From assembly GCA_963770295.1 (NCBI GenBank), contig CAVYPA010000004.1, positions 1-64,000 of the forward strand: a DNA stretch of 64,000 bases. Reading direction: 5' to 3'. The notes beneath the pieces were generated by a model. It did not search any database. It had not been told where the DNA came from and saw only the letters and a list, made by a program, of their open reading frames with translations. The translations under genes were made by a program, and so were the position numbers. Source of the DNA: AWTP1-13 sp963770295 (GTDB lineage: Bacteria > Pseudomonadota > Alphaproteobacteria > Rhizobiales > Hyphomicrobiaceae). Of this stretch, positions 17,828 through 27,242 are shown piece after piece (the first letter of the stretch is position 1; each line of letters opens with the position of its first letter).

Positions 17828-18862
17828 TCAATCGACGGCGAGTGTGTGATCCCGCCCGCCACCTTCGGACGCCTGCTCGAACACCATGAGCAGAGGGATC
17901 ACCGCGAGCGTTGCGATCATCAGCAGCTTGAAGTCATCGATGTAGGCAATGATCTGCGCCTGCCGCGTGATCATGGCATCGAGCGCGGCGCGTCCGGCGT
18001 CGGTAGCGGGATTCCAGAACTGTGCGATGATCGGGATTTCGAACACGCGGTTCACGGCCGTGACATGCTGAGCGATTTCGGCGTGGTTGGCCTGCGTGTT
18101 CTGTATCAGTAGGCTGGTCACCACCGAAATGCCGACGCTGGAGCCTATGTTGCGCGACAGATTGTAAAGGCCCGCGCCCTCAGTGCGCTGCTCCGGGGGC
18201 AGTGTCCCCAACGTCACCGCGCTGAGCGGCACGAACAGAAAACCAAGGCCAGCGCCCTGCACCAGCCCGTTGCCCATGATCGTCATCTGCGAAACATCGG
18301 GCGTCCAGCCGGTCATGTCGTAGAGCGACCAAGCCGTAAGTCCGAGACCGACACCGAGGAGAAGGCGCGTGTCGACCTGTCCGACCAGGCGTCCCACGAT
18401 CATCATGGCAGCCATCGTGCCGAGGCCGCGCGGTCCCAAGACCAGCCCGGCGGTGACGATTGGGTAGTTCATGAGGCTTTGAAGATAGGGCGTGATGAGC
18501 GCTAGCGAGGCAAGATAGGTGACGCCAACAACGAAGATGAAGGCCATGCCGGCCGCGAAATTGCGGTCGCGAAAGAGAGCCGGTCTCACGAAAGGTTCGT
18601 CCGCGGTGAAAGTGTGGACGAAGAACAAGTAGAAGGCCGAGGCGGCGATGATCGCTTCGATGAGGATTTCGCCCGAACCAAACCAGTCGAGCTGCTCGCC
18701 GCGGTCGAGTAGAACCTGCAGAGCGCCGATGCCAAGGCTCAAAGTGCCGAAGCCGAACCAGTCCATTTTTGCGCCGATTTCGCGGGCGGTTTCTGGGAGA
18801 AAACTGGTGATGCCGAGGAAGGCGAGCGAGGGCGTGCCAGGGCTATCACCGCACCGGCCTCA
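17828..18862 (-). pseudogene. DHA2-family MFS drug transporter, N-terminal half missing
   Basis: The frame begins after a TGA at 18862 and runs GTPSLAFLGITSFLPETARE, MDWFGFGTLSLGIGALQVLL, GNGLVQGAGLGFLFVPLSAV, YNLSRNIGSSVGISVVTSLL and ends LAVIPLLMVFEQASEGGG. This is the second half (about eight membrane segments) of EmrB/QacA-type 14-TM exporters. The first six helices and the GxxxDRxGRR loop are absent. An internal ATG at 18766 could give a 312-residue product, but it would not be a working pump. The break lies close to the 63-bp repeat copy at 18948, which suggests a recombination joint. Confidence 0.8.
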
Positions 18863-18947
18863 GTGAGGCAATACGGGGGGTCAATTTTCGACGTCGATTG
18901 ACACACTACGGAAGCGCACCCGGCGTGCGCTCGGGCTTTTCACCTTC

Positions 18948-19010
18948 GGATCGGGCGACACACATGAGCAAGGCCGAGTGGAAGGCGGCCTGTGTGTGCA
19001 GTATGGAAGA
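18948..19010 (+). repeat. 63-bp repeat, copy 2
   Basis: This is a near-identical copy of 17249-17311, here outside any gene, between the truncated MFS gene and a cyclase-like pseudogene. The surrounding 18863-19307 shows no other gene. Confidence 0.85.
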
Positions 19011-19307
19011 GCTCGCGAAGCCTTGCATCCTTGCTGAGGACAGCGTGACGCCCTGAGCGGGCCGCGTGAACTCCTGGTGGTGCAAATCCTGCCGTGGGAG
19101 GCACCATGACAACGTCATCGCAAGCCGCAATCGCGCGAGAGCAGACGCCGACTGCATGGGATCAAGCGAACAATGCGCTGAGGGGCGAATTGACTTGAGG
19201 TCTCCGCGCTGCCTTGCGGATTTGCGCAATCTATAAGCGCCGCGGTCTTCGAGATACGAACGGTCAAGACACCGGGTGAACGACTAGCGATCTAAAAGGA
19301 GATTGCC

Positions 19308-19803
19308 ATGTCGAAGCACTTACTACTCGCCCTTGGAGCGCTCTTACTGGCCAGTGCATCTACGGCGTCGGCGCAAAATCTCACTGAGGCGCAAGCTCGC
19401 GCGATCATCGCACCTTGGTACAGCCTCTTCAACGTGGCCACCCGGGGCGACGTCAAATCAATCCAGGAGCAAGTCCTGCCGACTGATTACGAGTCATGCG
19501 CCGGATACCTTCCCGACGAATGCTGGGGCCGCGATACCTCGATCAAAGTGGTCGGCAATTTCGCCAAGTCCATACCCGACATGAAGTTCGACATAAAGGA
19601 AGTGCTCGTGGCTGACGACCGCGTGGTCGTCAGGGGTGAAGTAACCGGCACGCCCGCTGGCGAGCTGTTTGGAGTTCCCTCCCAGCGGCAAGAGCTTCCG
19701 AATGATGGCCATCGATATTCAAACCATCAGAGATGGGAAGATCGCGAAGACCTACCACATGGAGAACTGGCTCAGCGCGCTGGGACAGCTCCGCGCAAAG
19801 TAA
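19308..19803 (+). pseudogene. Exported SnoaL-like (ester cyclase-type) protein, frameshifted
   Basis: After an AAAAGGAG site the gene starts MSKHLLLALGALLLASASTA, a signal peptide ending SAQ. The body reads AQARAIIAPWYSLFNVATRG, VVGNFAKSIPDMKFDIKEVL and VVVRGEVTGTPAGELFGVP, the NTF2-like fold of SnoaL/polyketide-cyclase relatives. Near 19678 one base is out of register. In the shifted frame the proper end follows: SGKSFRMMAIDIQTIRDGKI and TYHMENWLSALGQLRAK, stopping at 19803. Without the shift the protein would have about 165 residues. A dead alpha/beta hydrolase follows on the same strand. Confidence 0.75.
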
Positions 19804-19880
19804 ACGTGCAAAGAGGCGGCTTTGGCCGACAAACACGCGAGATCAGTAGTCATAGTGTTAGCACCAAACAGGAGTCCGCT

Positions 19881-20510
19881 ATGTCTATGAAGACCAAACC
19901 AAGCATCGTGTTCGCCCACGGGTTGTGGGCCGACGGCTAATGCTTCAGCAGGTCATCCCCACGCATGATGCGATAGCCGCCCAAACCAGTCTCGACACAC
20001 TTGAGGGCGACGTTGCAGGAGTAATTCGTGCGCTGGGACGGGTTAGCAGCCCAGCCATCCTCGGCGGCCATTCATATGGAGGTACCGTGTAATCACCGCT
20101 GCAGGAACCGACAAACGCGTTGCCGGGCTGGTGTACATCGCTGCACTCGCCCCGAATAACGACGAGACCTCACAGAGCTTGATAAATTCCCCACCACAGA
20201 AGTCCTCTCTCATATCGAGGTCGCAGACGGGCGCATATGGCTCCGCCCCGGAGGAATTGGATCTTTCGCGGGAGACCTGTACGAGGAGGACCAGAGGGTC
20301 ATTTAGGCGACAAGGAGCGTGCCGGCCGCAAATCTCTTTGACCAGAAGATGGAAGGTACAACTTGGAGTCGAAGCCGAGCTGGTACATCGCGGCTAAGAA
20401 GGACCCCACCGTCCAACCCGAGCTGCAGCGCGTCCTGCCGAAAGGTATGGACGCCAGCACCAAGGAGGTCGATAGCAGCCACGTTCCCATGCTCTCCAAC
20501 CCCTGTCGGC
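19881..20510 (+). pseudogene. Alpha/beta hydrolase, multiply disrupted
   Basis: The start MSMKTKPSIVFAHGLWADG is followed at once by a TAA where a Ser codon is expected. Pieces in all three frames then give LDTLEGDVAGVIRALGRVSS, GHSYGGT (nucleophile elbow, one position changed), TAAGTDKRVAGLVYIAALAP, LFDQKMEGT and VDSSHVPMLSNP with the catalytic His. They are in the right order for a family of about 230 residues related to salicylate-esterase-like hydrolases. At least three indels and one stop separate them. It was probably once co-transcribed with the cyclase-like gene. Confidence 0.75.
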
Positions 20511-20621
20511 AGATTGCATCGCATTGTCATTCCGACTCGAGACATAAACACTTGAGGGAGCGTCACAGGAACGCGGCACGAACAGTCGGAATTCTATGTG
20601 ATTTTGCTCAACATTCCTCAC

Positions 20622-20668
20622 TTTTGGGAGCAGGGGGCCGCAGGTTCGAAATCCTGCTGCCCCGACCA
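20622..20668 (+). tRNA. 3' half of tRNA-Pro (UGG), probable integration-site remnant
   Basis: The bases run from the anticodon loop (TTTTGGGAGCA) through the variable loop and a T arm GCAGG-TTCGAAA-TCCTGC to an acceptor end TGCCCCGACCA. This agrees with the 3' part of alphaproteobacterial tRNA-Pro. The T loop seems to carry one extra A. The 5' half (D arm and a 5' acceptor strand beginning CGGGG) is not upstream, so no functional tRNA is made. Fragments of this kind typically mark att sites left by integrative elements. Confidence 0.65.
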
Positions 20669-20677
20669 ACACTTAGC

Positions 20678-21212
20678 TCAATCTCCACACCCTTCCGCCC
20701 CAGAAAAAGCGGGCTTTATATCCTTCGCCCGGCGGAGTTTTGCTGTAAAGACTTCGAGGCCGAGAGCGGGTCCCGCCGCTTCGATCTCTTCCGTCTCCAG
20801 CGTAGGGTCGGGAATTTCGACATTGGCTATGATCGCCAAGCGCCGGAGACCGGGGACCACCTCGCTCAGCAGCTCAAGACGCGTGGCCGCGAGATCGGCG
20901 GATTGATTTGACAGTCCCGGTGACGTTGCCACCAGGTCGGGCCAGGCTGTCGACGACACACACGGCGACCGGGTTGGAAATCACGGCAAAGACGATTGGA
21001 ACGACCGCAGTTGCCTTCTTTGCTGCGACGGTCGCCGGAACTCCCGACGTAATGATAACGTCGACTTTGAGCCGAACGAGCTCGACGGCACGTTCGGCGC
21101 GCCCTTCGCCCCAGCGGTACTCTATCAGAACATTTGCGCCCCTCGGTCCAACCGAGCTCGCGCAGTCGCTGCACGAAAGCGGCGGTCCGCTCTGGCGCCC
21201 TGGTCTCGACGA
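20678..21212 (-). pseudogene. ABC transporter substrate-binding protein fragment, frameshifted
   Basis: The minus strand gives TAAFVQRLRELGWTEGR, then in another frame VRLKVDVIITSGVPATVAAK and KKATAVVPIVFAVISNPVAV, CVVDSLARPGGNVTG, and in a third NQSADLAATRLELLSEVVPG and LRRLAIIANVEIPDP. This is the TrpX/DUF-type substrate-binding family abundant in Bradyrhizobium. Both ends are missing: the N-terminal side stops at the IS91 fragment and the C-terminal side at the tRNA-Pro fragment. A second broken member of the family lies at 37477. Confidence 0.75.
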
Positions 21213-21603
21213 CGACGACGGTGTCGCCTTCCGCTGGAAGGACTACCGCATCGACGGGCCCGAACGGCGGAAGACCATGACGCTCACAGCTCACGAGTTT
21301 ATCCGGCGCTTCTTGATGCACGTGCTGCCCAAGGGCTTCCACCGTATCCACCATTACGGTTTGTTCACCAGTAGCAACCGCGCCGCCAACATCGCACGCG
21401 CACGCCGGCTGCTCGGTGCCGCCCCGCACATCGTTGAATATGGAGAGCAGAAAGCCACTGCCTTCGATGAGCTGCGCGGCCTGCCCTGCCCCTGCCCCCG
21501 CTGCGGCGGCCGCATGATCCTCATCGAGGTTTTCGCACGCGGCTGCGAGCCGACATATCGGCCAACCTCTGCTCCGACGCCGATCCGGATCGGCACGTCA
21601 TGA
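21213..21603 (+). mobile_element. IS91-family transposase, C-terminal fragment
   Basis: The frame reads AFRWKDYRIDGPERRKTMTL, AHEFIRRFLMHVLPKGFHRI, HHYGLFTSSNRAANIARARR and a zinc-knuckle-like CPCPRCGGRMILIEVFARGC. These are the last ~125 residues of rolling-circle Y2 transposases; the catalytic tyrosines upstream are gone. The joint with the substrate-binding-protein fragment lies at about 21210. Confidence 0.8.
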
Positions 21604-22206
21604 CCGCTGCTCGCATTGCTCGCCGCAAAGCCACCCGTCTCGGGTCCTGGTCATCGGCCGGCGACGACCCCGCTCGCCCTGCTGCGCTTCAACCTTGCCT
21701 CATTGCAACCGCAACGCGACCCCTTGACGCCCTTTGCGCTCGTCCAGCCGTCCTCGAGCACTCTCCCAGACGTCTAACTCGACCATTGCCCGCCCAATCC
21801 ACTATCCCAACTATGCCCGTCGCTGCTCAATCCCAATAGCTCCCGCTGCACCGCTGGCGCTCCCACTCCCGCGATTTCGTGCCTTGGCGCTTTTCCGACG
21901 CCGTCAGCGCGTGCGAATCGGGTTGTCATGCAGGCATCTGAAAAACTGCACAACCTCGGACATCCATGTATGCGCAGAGGCGGTGACGTCGGGTGGCCCG
22001 TGTTTCCCCCAGAGGTCTACAAGCTATCAAGGCAAAGATCGCGCCATGCGCCCCGCGGACGGGCAGTCCGTCCGAACTTTGCCTCAATACGTGCTCCAAG
22101 ACTGCACATGGGAGCGTTTAAAGCATGCGATGACTGCAGGCCTACCTCAGTTCAATTTCCAAAAAATTCCACCGGACTACTTCCCACGTTTTGGATGCCG
22201 CGCTCC
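21604..22206. other. IS91 tail and unassigned sequence
   Basis: The first ~330 bp resemble the non-coding tail that follows IS91-type transposase genes, ending near GCGAATCGGGTTGTCATG at 21915. No gene is evident from there to the recombinase fragment. Confidence 0.35.
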
Positions 22207-22536
22207 TCAACAGTCATCGCTATGAAGTCGTGATCTCTCAACACCATGGGCTGATCGGGTTTGCGAGACCATTGCTAGGATGGTCGCGTCCCTTCGCGCT
22301 TGACGATCTCCATGACTGTGTTCTTGCTGAGCCCGACGTTGCGGCCCATCAAGCCGGTAAGACAGGCCTTCCTTGTGCATGGCCAGCTCCCGCTTCGCCT
22401 TCCTGTCTGATGGGCGCTGACCGTATTGCCGGCCGAGCTTGACGCCGCGGGCGCGTGCGGCTGCCAGGCCGGACTTCACCCGATCGCGAATCAGGTCACG
22501 TTCGAACTCGGCTAGGCCGGCCATAATTGTGCGCAT
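22207..22536 (-). pseudogene. Serine recombinase (resolvase) fragment, frameshifted
   Basis: The frame begins MRTIMAGLAEFERDLIRDRV and continues KSGLAAARARGVKLGRQYGQ, the helix E region and linker of Tn3-type resolvases and invertases. It then slips out of frame in the helix-turn-helix (HKEGLSYRL, with later codons giving NTVMEIVKR-like residues in another frame). The N-terminal catalytic serine domain is absent. It cannot recombine DNA. Confidence 0.75.
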
Positions 22537-22847
22537 CAGAGCGCCAGCGATTGGTCTTTTGCGTCAGGCGCGCACCGGTCCGGCGCGCGCAGCGCATACC
22601 ACTCTCAGTCCGACGCTGGAGCTGATCGTCGCAAATGCGGCAGGTCTCGCCGGTCCTAGTAATTTCCTTCCACACCTTCGTCGGCCATGGTCGAAGTTCT
22701 CGGAAATGCCTTTCGCGTATGTGACTCGTTGCCGAGAGACGGTTGCCATGATGTCACTGGACGAGAGTGTATGCGTCTGGAGAAGCAAGGCGTGCCATAC
22801 GGGAAGACTGTTGCGGGACCGGCCGGCCCCGCACTAGATATGCCCGG

Positions 22848-24173
22848 CTATGCTCTAACCTCTGCCGGATTCCAGATGCTTATCTTACGAGTCTCCGGCA
22901 TCACAAAGATAGCGATGATGAAGCACACCGCCGGTACCAAGATCGGGTAGAGCAGCGCGTAACCGATGCTGCCGCTGGCCGCGAACATCGCCGAGGTGAC
23001 GAACGGCACTAAGCCGCCGCCCCAGCCGTTGCCAATGTGATAGGGCACCGACACCGAGGTGTAGCGGATATTCCCGGGGAAGAATTCCGCCAGGAAAGCA
23101 CCGACTGGCCCGTAGACCATCCCGACATAATTCACGAGGATGAAGATGATGAAGATAGCGATCGCATAGTCGATGTTGCCCGGCTGTGTCACCGCTCCGA
23201 GCCATACATAGAGCGGATAGTAGGTGAGCGACGCCAGCAACATGCCTCCCAGGATCACCGGCTTGCGGCCGATCTTGTCGGACAGCCAGCCATAGAAAAT
23301 CAAGCTCGGCGTCGCAAGGAGCAGCGCGGCTCCCACGATGTAGGCCGAGGTCAGCGGGTCCACCTTGGAAACCTGCTGCAGGAAGTACAGTGCCCAGAAC
23401 TGACCGCTGTACCAGACCACGCCCTGGCCGATCAGCACGACGGTGGCGATCAAGATGTATTTGAAGTTCGAGCTGAGGAAGGCCTCCTTCCAGGGGTTTT
23501 TGGTCATCAGCCCCTTGGCCCTGATCTCCTGGAAGATCGGCGTCTCTTGGAGCTGGAGCCGGATCCAGATTGCGATCGCTACCAGCAGGAAGGACACCAG
23601 GAACGGGACGCGCCAAGCCCATGCGTTGAACACTTCATTGCCAAAATACGTACGCGCACCGATGATTACTCCCAGCGAGACGACGATGCCGAGCGTCGGC
23701 GAAGTCTGTAGCCAGCCGGTATAGTAGCCGCGGTGTTCGTCTGGCACGTGCTCGGCGACGTAGGTGATGGCACCACCATACTCGCCGCCCAGGCACAGGC
23801 CCTGGACCATCCGCAAGCCGAAGAGGACGAAGGCGGCGGTCAAACCGATTTCCGCGTAGGTCGGGATCAACCCAATGCCACCCGTGCCAAGCCCCATTCC
23901 GGTCAGTGTGAGGAGGAACGTATACTTGCGACCGACGCGGTCGCCCATCCATCCGAACAGGAATGCTCCTAGCGGGCGGATCAAGAATCCGGCGGTGAAC
24001 AGCGCAATCGTGCTCAGCAGAGCCGCAACTGGATGGGATTGTTCAAAGAATTTGACCGACAAGACCGCGGCCAAGCTGCCGAAGATGTAGAAGTCGTACC
24101 ACTCAATGACGTTTCCCACGGCTGCGGCGACGATAACGCGTCTGAAGTCCTTCGGGATTTCGGGGCCAGCCAT
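22848..24173 (-). CDS. MFS transporter of the metabolite:H+ symporter (MHS) type
   Basis: The 441-residue protein starts MAGPEIPKDFRRVIVAAAVG after a GAGGAGA site. Family marks are NVIEWYDFYIFG in the first helix, the loop GWMGDRVGRKYTF between helices 2 and 3, LCLGGEYGGAITYVAEH in helix 4-5 and the second-half loop GWLSDKIGRKPVIL. Twelve membrane segments can be followed to the end at QIWNPAEVRA-like residues (actual KISIWNPAEVRA). Relatives import shikimate, alpha-ketoglutarate, proline or similar acids with protons. The substrate cannot be assigned. No partner gene is adjacent; the upstream 320 bp should hold its promoter. Confidence 0.92.
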   Translation of the reverse strand: MAGPEIPKDFRRVIVAAAVGNVIEWYDFYIFGSLAAVLSVKFFEQSHPVAALLSTIALFTAGFLIRPLGAFLFGWMGDRVGRKYTFLLTLTGMGLGTGGIGLIPTYAEIGLTAAFVLFGLRMVQGLCLGGEYGGAITYVAEHVPDEHRGYYTGWLQTSPTLGIVVSLGVIIGARTYFGNEVFNAWAWRVPFLVSFLLVAIAIWIRLQLQETPIFQEIRAKGLMTKNPWKEAFLSSNFKYILIATVVLIGQGVVWYSGQFWALYFLQQVSKVDPLTSAYIVGAALLLATPSLIFYGWLSDKIGRKPVILGGMLLASLTYYPLYVWLGAVTQPGNIDYAIAIFIIFILVNYVGMVYGPVGAFLAEFFPGNIRYTSVSVPYHIGNGWGGGLVPFVTSAMFAASGSIGYALLYPILVPAVCFIIAIFVMPETRKISIWNPAEVRA

Positions 24174-24496
24174 ATTGTTCTCCTCGCATTTCGGCGCTTC
24201 ATCCCTTCGCGGCCCGAGGTCTCGCTGGACCGCACCACAGCGAGGCATGCGTCAGCCTCGGACTTCGCGGTACCTTGCTCGGCCTGCCTCCGAACGCGCA
24301 CGCTCTGCGTATGAATTCACCACCTTTGGTCCGGTCTCGTGAAGCGATCCACCTACAAAGGGCCGTGCCTGCCATGCAGCATCCTCCCAATCTTTGTGCT
24401 GCCTAAATATGATAGAACCTTACGCTCGGCCTTTGGTATATTCGACTAAAGTATCCCTCGGATGCTGGGTCCAAGAGCCACAAAGGCGACAGGGCT
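24174..24496. other. Intergenic, divergent
   Basis: Nothing beyond the expected promoter region of the MHS transporter gene was recognised. Confidence 0.4.
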
Positions 24497-24940
24497 TTGG
24501 TTGCAATGAGGGAAGTGGCGAACCACAGCGGCGCCATGAGACACGCAAGGAACAAAAAATTTGGCCGGTTCAAGCAACCTGCGCAGGAGGTTGCCGCGCA
24601 ATGGCAGCGTCAATGGAGTCTCGCATGGCTCCGCGTGACCTCACTCCAGTCACAACGTGACGATCTCCTGAACGAGATCGCGCTGTTGCGTGCGCGAGGG
24701 CCTTTTCCCGCTCTGGCGAAAGCAACAACGCTTCTAACGCGGTTGTGGGACAAGGCGACCTGGGTATCGCGCGAAGAGATCCTGCAGGCGGCTCGCGTCT
24801 TTGTGCATATTGGAAAAGTTCAACTTGCAATGGCCATTCCCAAACACGGACGGCGACACAAGCGCAAGCCACGCGAACGAAGGGGTAGCGCAAAAACCCC
24901 TTCCAAAAAACGTGGCAGAGCAACTCCACCTGTCACTTGA
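24497..24940 (+). CDS. Hypothetical basic protein
   Basis: The 147-residue frame is uninterrupted. Residues 30-110 are regular (AAQWQRQWSLAWLRVTSLQS, WVSREEILQAARVFVHIGKV). The tail is strongly basic (HGRRHKRKPRERRGSAK), which could bind nucleic acid. The start is uncertain, since another Met occurs at residue 4 and no good ribosome site is seen. I do not recognise the family. Confidence 0.4.
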   Translation: MVAMREVANHSGAMRHARNKKFGRFKQPAQEVAAQWQRQWSLAWLRVTSLQSQRDDLLNEIALLRARGPFPALAKATTLLTRLWDKATWVSREEILQAARVFVHIGKVQLAMAIPKHGRRHKRKPRERRGSAKTPSKKRGRATPPVT

Positions 24941-24989
24941 ATGCCGCTCAATGTCGAGCGTCGGGTTGGTGTCAAGGCACGCACTCTCA

Positions 24990-25300
24990 TCAGTGGTGCT
25001 GCTGGCCATTGGGAGCCGGCAGCGCACGACGTGCAATCTCCGCACCCAGCGTATTGCCCTCGTTGCCCCTGAACAGCTCGGCTAGCGCTCGATGATGCCG
25101 TAGTCCACCGTTCCTTGGATTGGCTGCATTGCCCTTGCCGTAGGCCCTATCGAGGGTTTCCCGGCAAGGCTGCGACACGGGCCGCCGCCCCGCGTGTCAA
25201 TCCTGGCCAGCTCCTTGAGCGCCCTGGGGCCGTATTGGTGCGCAATCTCCTTGATCTGGCGGGTGATCTTGGTGGGGCTGCCCTTCTTGCGTCTTGAGCC
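24990..25300 (-). pseudogene. DUF5681/terminase-small-subunit-like phage gene relic
   Basis: One frame gives RRKKGSPTKITRQIKEIAHQ and YGPRALKELARI; the next gives LDRAYGKGNAANP; another gives MQPIQGTVDYG, then RGNEGNTLGAEIARRAL. The order matches small phage-associated proteins in which KGxxNKxTxxIKxLAxxYGP is followed by LLDRGYGKxxQPxEG. Several frameshifts separate the pieces. Similarity is judged by eye only. Confidence 0.4.
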
Positions 25301-25335
25301 AGCGCGCGCCTGAGAGGAGCAGTTGTCGATTGTGT

Positions 25336-26220
25336 CTATACTCGCTCCACTTGCTCTTGGCCGAAGAGCCCAAAGGGTCGTACGAATAACATTGCGACGA
25401 GCGCGACATAGGAGGCAAGGAGACCGCAACCACCACCCAAATGCGGGTCCAAATAGCCAGTAGCCAAGCTCTCGACTACACCGATGAGGATTGCGGCGAC
25501 GATCGTGCCGGGAATGCTGTCGAGACCGCCGATGATGACAATTGGAAAAATCTTGAGCCCGACCAGCCCCAGTCCGAAGCCGCCTCCAGTGACGAAGGTC
25601 CACAGCGTGCCGCCAAGCACGCAGATCGCACCGGCGATGCACCAAACAATCAGGAGGTGACGAGACACATTGATGCCGACCGCCATGGCCGCTTGTTGAT
25701 CATCGGCTATTGCGCGCAGCGCCACACCGGTTCGGCTTCGTTGATGAAACCAGGCAACCAGCGCGATCGAGGATGCCGCAATGAGCGCAGCGACCAGCTT
25801 GTCTGCCGGAATACGCAGATCTTTTACGACGAGCGGCACCGAAGGGATCGGGAGCAGAATGCCGCCTGGGACGCTACCGGAGAGCAATTGGGCTACGCCG
25901 CGAATGAGTGCGCCAACGCCGAGCGTCACCATGAGTAATGATATGAGCGGCTGCCCAACGAGATGCCGTAAGACCAGCGAGTTGAAAAGAAAGGCAAACA
26001 CGAACATGCCGGCGCAAGCGATCGCCATCGCGGCGGCGAGGTCAAGCCCTAGTACATGAAGCCCAGTGGCAACGAGCAGAGTGGCGAGCGTTTGCCACTC
26101 GCCGAGCGCAAAGTTGATTACCCGTGACGCTTTGTAGACGACGACGAAGGCCAGCGCGATCAAGGCATATAGGGTGCCCGCCAAAGCGCCCTCGATAGAC
26201 AGCGAGAGAAAGAAAAGCAT
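25336..26220 (-). CDS. livH: Branched-chain amino-acid-type ABC transporter permease (LivH family)
   Basis: The 294-residue protein has eight or so membrane segments, starting MLFFLSLSIEGALAGTLYAL with GEWQTLATLLVATGLH. The cytoplasmic EAA-like loop GVALRAIADDQQAAMAVGIN contacts the ATPase, and GLKIFPIVIIGGLDSIPGTI is the usual second-half signature. In complete systems LivH forms a channel with LivM, driven by LivF and LivG, and takes substrate from a periplasmic binding protein. None of these partners is adjacent, so the gene is an orphan. A 167-bp inner segment (25771-25937) is duplicated in decayed form at 63850-64000. The true substrate may be an amide, urea or aromatic acid. Confidence 0.9.
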   Translation of the reverse strand: MLFFLSLSIEGALAGTLYALIALAFVVVYKASRVINFALGEWQTLATLLVATGLHVLGLDLAAAMAIACAGMFVFAFLFNSLVLRHLVGQPLISLLMVTLGVGALIRGVAQLLSGSVPGGILLPIPSVPLVVKDLRIPADKLVAALIAASSIALVAWFHQRSRTGVALRAIADDQQAAMAVGINVSRHLLIVWCIAGAICVLGGTLWTFVTGGGFGLGLVGLKIFPIVIIGGLDSIPGTIVAAILIGVVESLATGYLDPHLGGGCGLLASYVALVAMLFVRPFGLFGQEQVERV

Positions 26221-26302
26221 TCGTTACTATCTTTGCAGCGGGCGCTGTCGTCGCCACTTAGGCGTCGTCACAGCGTATTGTTCATCGCGTACGCAGTCCG
26301 TC

Positions 26303-26734
26303 TCAGCCTAATGCCCAAATGGAGTTAATGACCGCATTCTGTTGGCGCACGAAGAGATGGCGTGTGCGATGCAGCATAAGGCAGCTTTGCTGTTCTGCCG
26401 TTTTTGTCTCGACGAACCGCATATTGGGGCGAGCAACCGCTTCGCAGATTGCCTCAGCATCGGCGGCATCGTTCTTCTGGCGCTTGAGATAGGGCTTCAC
26501 ATAGGCTGGAGCATCAAGCGGACGGTATGGCCAAGGGCGTGCAGTGCCCGCGACCAACGATGTGAGGTGGCGTAGGCCTCGATGCCCACTAGGCAGGGCG
26601 AAAGCTTCTTGAAGAATGCTAGCACGTATCGGCGCTTCAACTGTCGACGAACGACAACCTTGCGTGCGCATCAACTCGTGAACTTGGAAAACCGACTTGG
26701 CTATGTCAAAACCTATCGTCGTAACCGCTTGCAT
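26303..26734 (-). mobile_element. IS110-family transposase, N-terminal fragment with frameshift
   Basis: The frame starts MQAVTTIGFDIAKSVFQVH, with the first catalytic Asp of the DEDD nuclease. It slips for about 50 codons: another frame gives RRYVLAFFKKLSPCLVGIEA and SHRWSRALHALGHTVRLM. It then returns as AYVKPYLKRQKNDAADAEAI and EQQSCLMLHRTRHLFVRQQN. The C-terminal Ser-containing half is missing. The bases before the start, with GGTGGAGGAGCCGTCCA, look like the element's own left end. Confidence 0.85.
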
Positions 26735-26833
26735 CTTGGCTCCTCCAAATCGTGGTCACCTCAACAGCAACGATCTCCTTGGCACTCTCGTGCCGGTGGA
26801 GGAGCCGTCCACAGCATCAATACCGGATCTGAC

Positions 26834-27067
26834 TTACTCCTTGCCGAGGTACTGAAAGGGGAGCGATTGAATTTTCACAGATGAACGAGTGAACCACCAT
26901 ACAATCAGCGCCACACAAATGCAGGCCAAGAGCACCGGCCACAACACCACGCCTGGCAGCAGGTTCTCCAGAATGGGCATAACAATAACTGGGCTGCTGC
27001 CGATGATGACTCCGATGACGACTGCGAGGCAAAATTCCACACGCTCGTTCCGCAGCCACGCTGGCAT
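26834..27067 (-). CDS. Small membrane protein (77 aa, two TM segments)
   Basis: AGGAG lies at proper distance from the ATG at 27067. MPAWLRNERVEFCLAVVIGV starts the first hydrophobic segment (FCLAVVIGVIIGSSPVIVMP). The second is LLPGVVLWPVLLACICVALI, ending in a basic tail. The topology suggests an inner-membrane hairpin. No family was recognised. Confidence 0.6.
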   Translation of the reverse strand: MPAWLRNERVEFCLAVVIGVIIGSSPVIVMPILENLLPGVVLWPVLLACICVALIVWWFTRSSVKIQSLPFQYLGKE

Positions 27068-27206
27068 GTGATTTACTCCTGCAAACCTAAACTCTGGCAG
27101 GCACCTGTGAATATGCCCGCACACCTTACCTGAAAGACTGGCTCGATAATGTGCTGTGCAAGCTACGATGCCGTCTGCTCGCAGTTCGCCGATGCTGATG
27201 ACTAGG

Positions 27207-27242
27207 AAAAAGGGCCCCGGTCGTGGTGGTAACCGAGGCCCA
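27207..27242 (-). terminator. Rho-independent terminator (minus strand)
   Basis: Read on the minus strand, GGGCCTCGGT and ACCGGGGCCC pair with one mismatch around a short loop and are followed by TTTTT. It lies 140 bp upstream of the gene ending at 26834 and would serve a transcript coming from beyond 27350. Confidence 0.65.

Noticed and set aside
20908..21603. Plus-strand 231-codon frame
   Set aside because: Only the part after 21213 is IS91 transposase. The first part is antisense to the broken substrate-binding protein, so the long frame is a chance fusion.
25082..25645. Minus-strand 187-codon frame overlapping livH
   Set aside because: Its first half is an out-of-frame shadow of livH. 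Only the last 70 codons look like a phage-gene relic.
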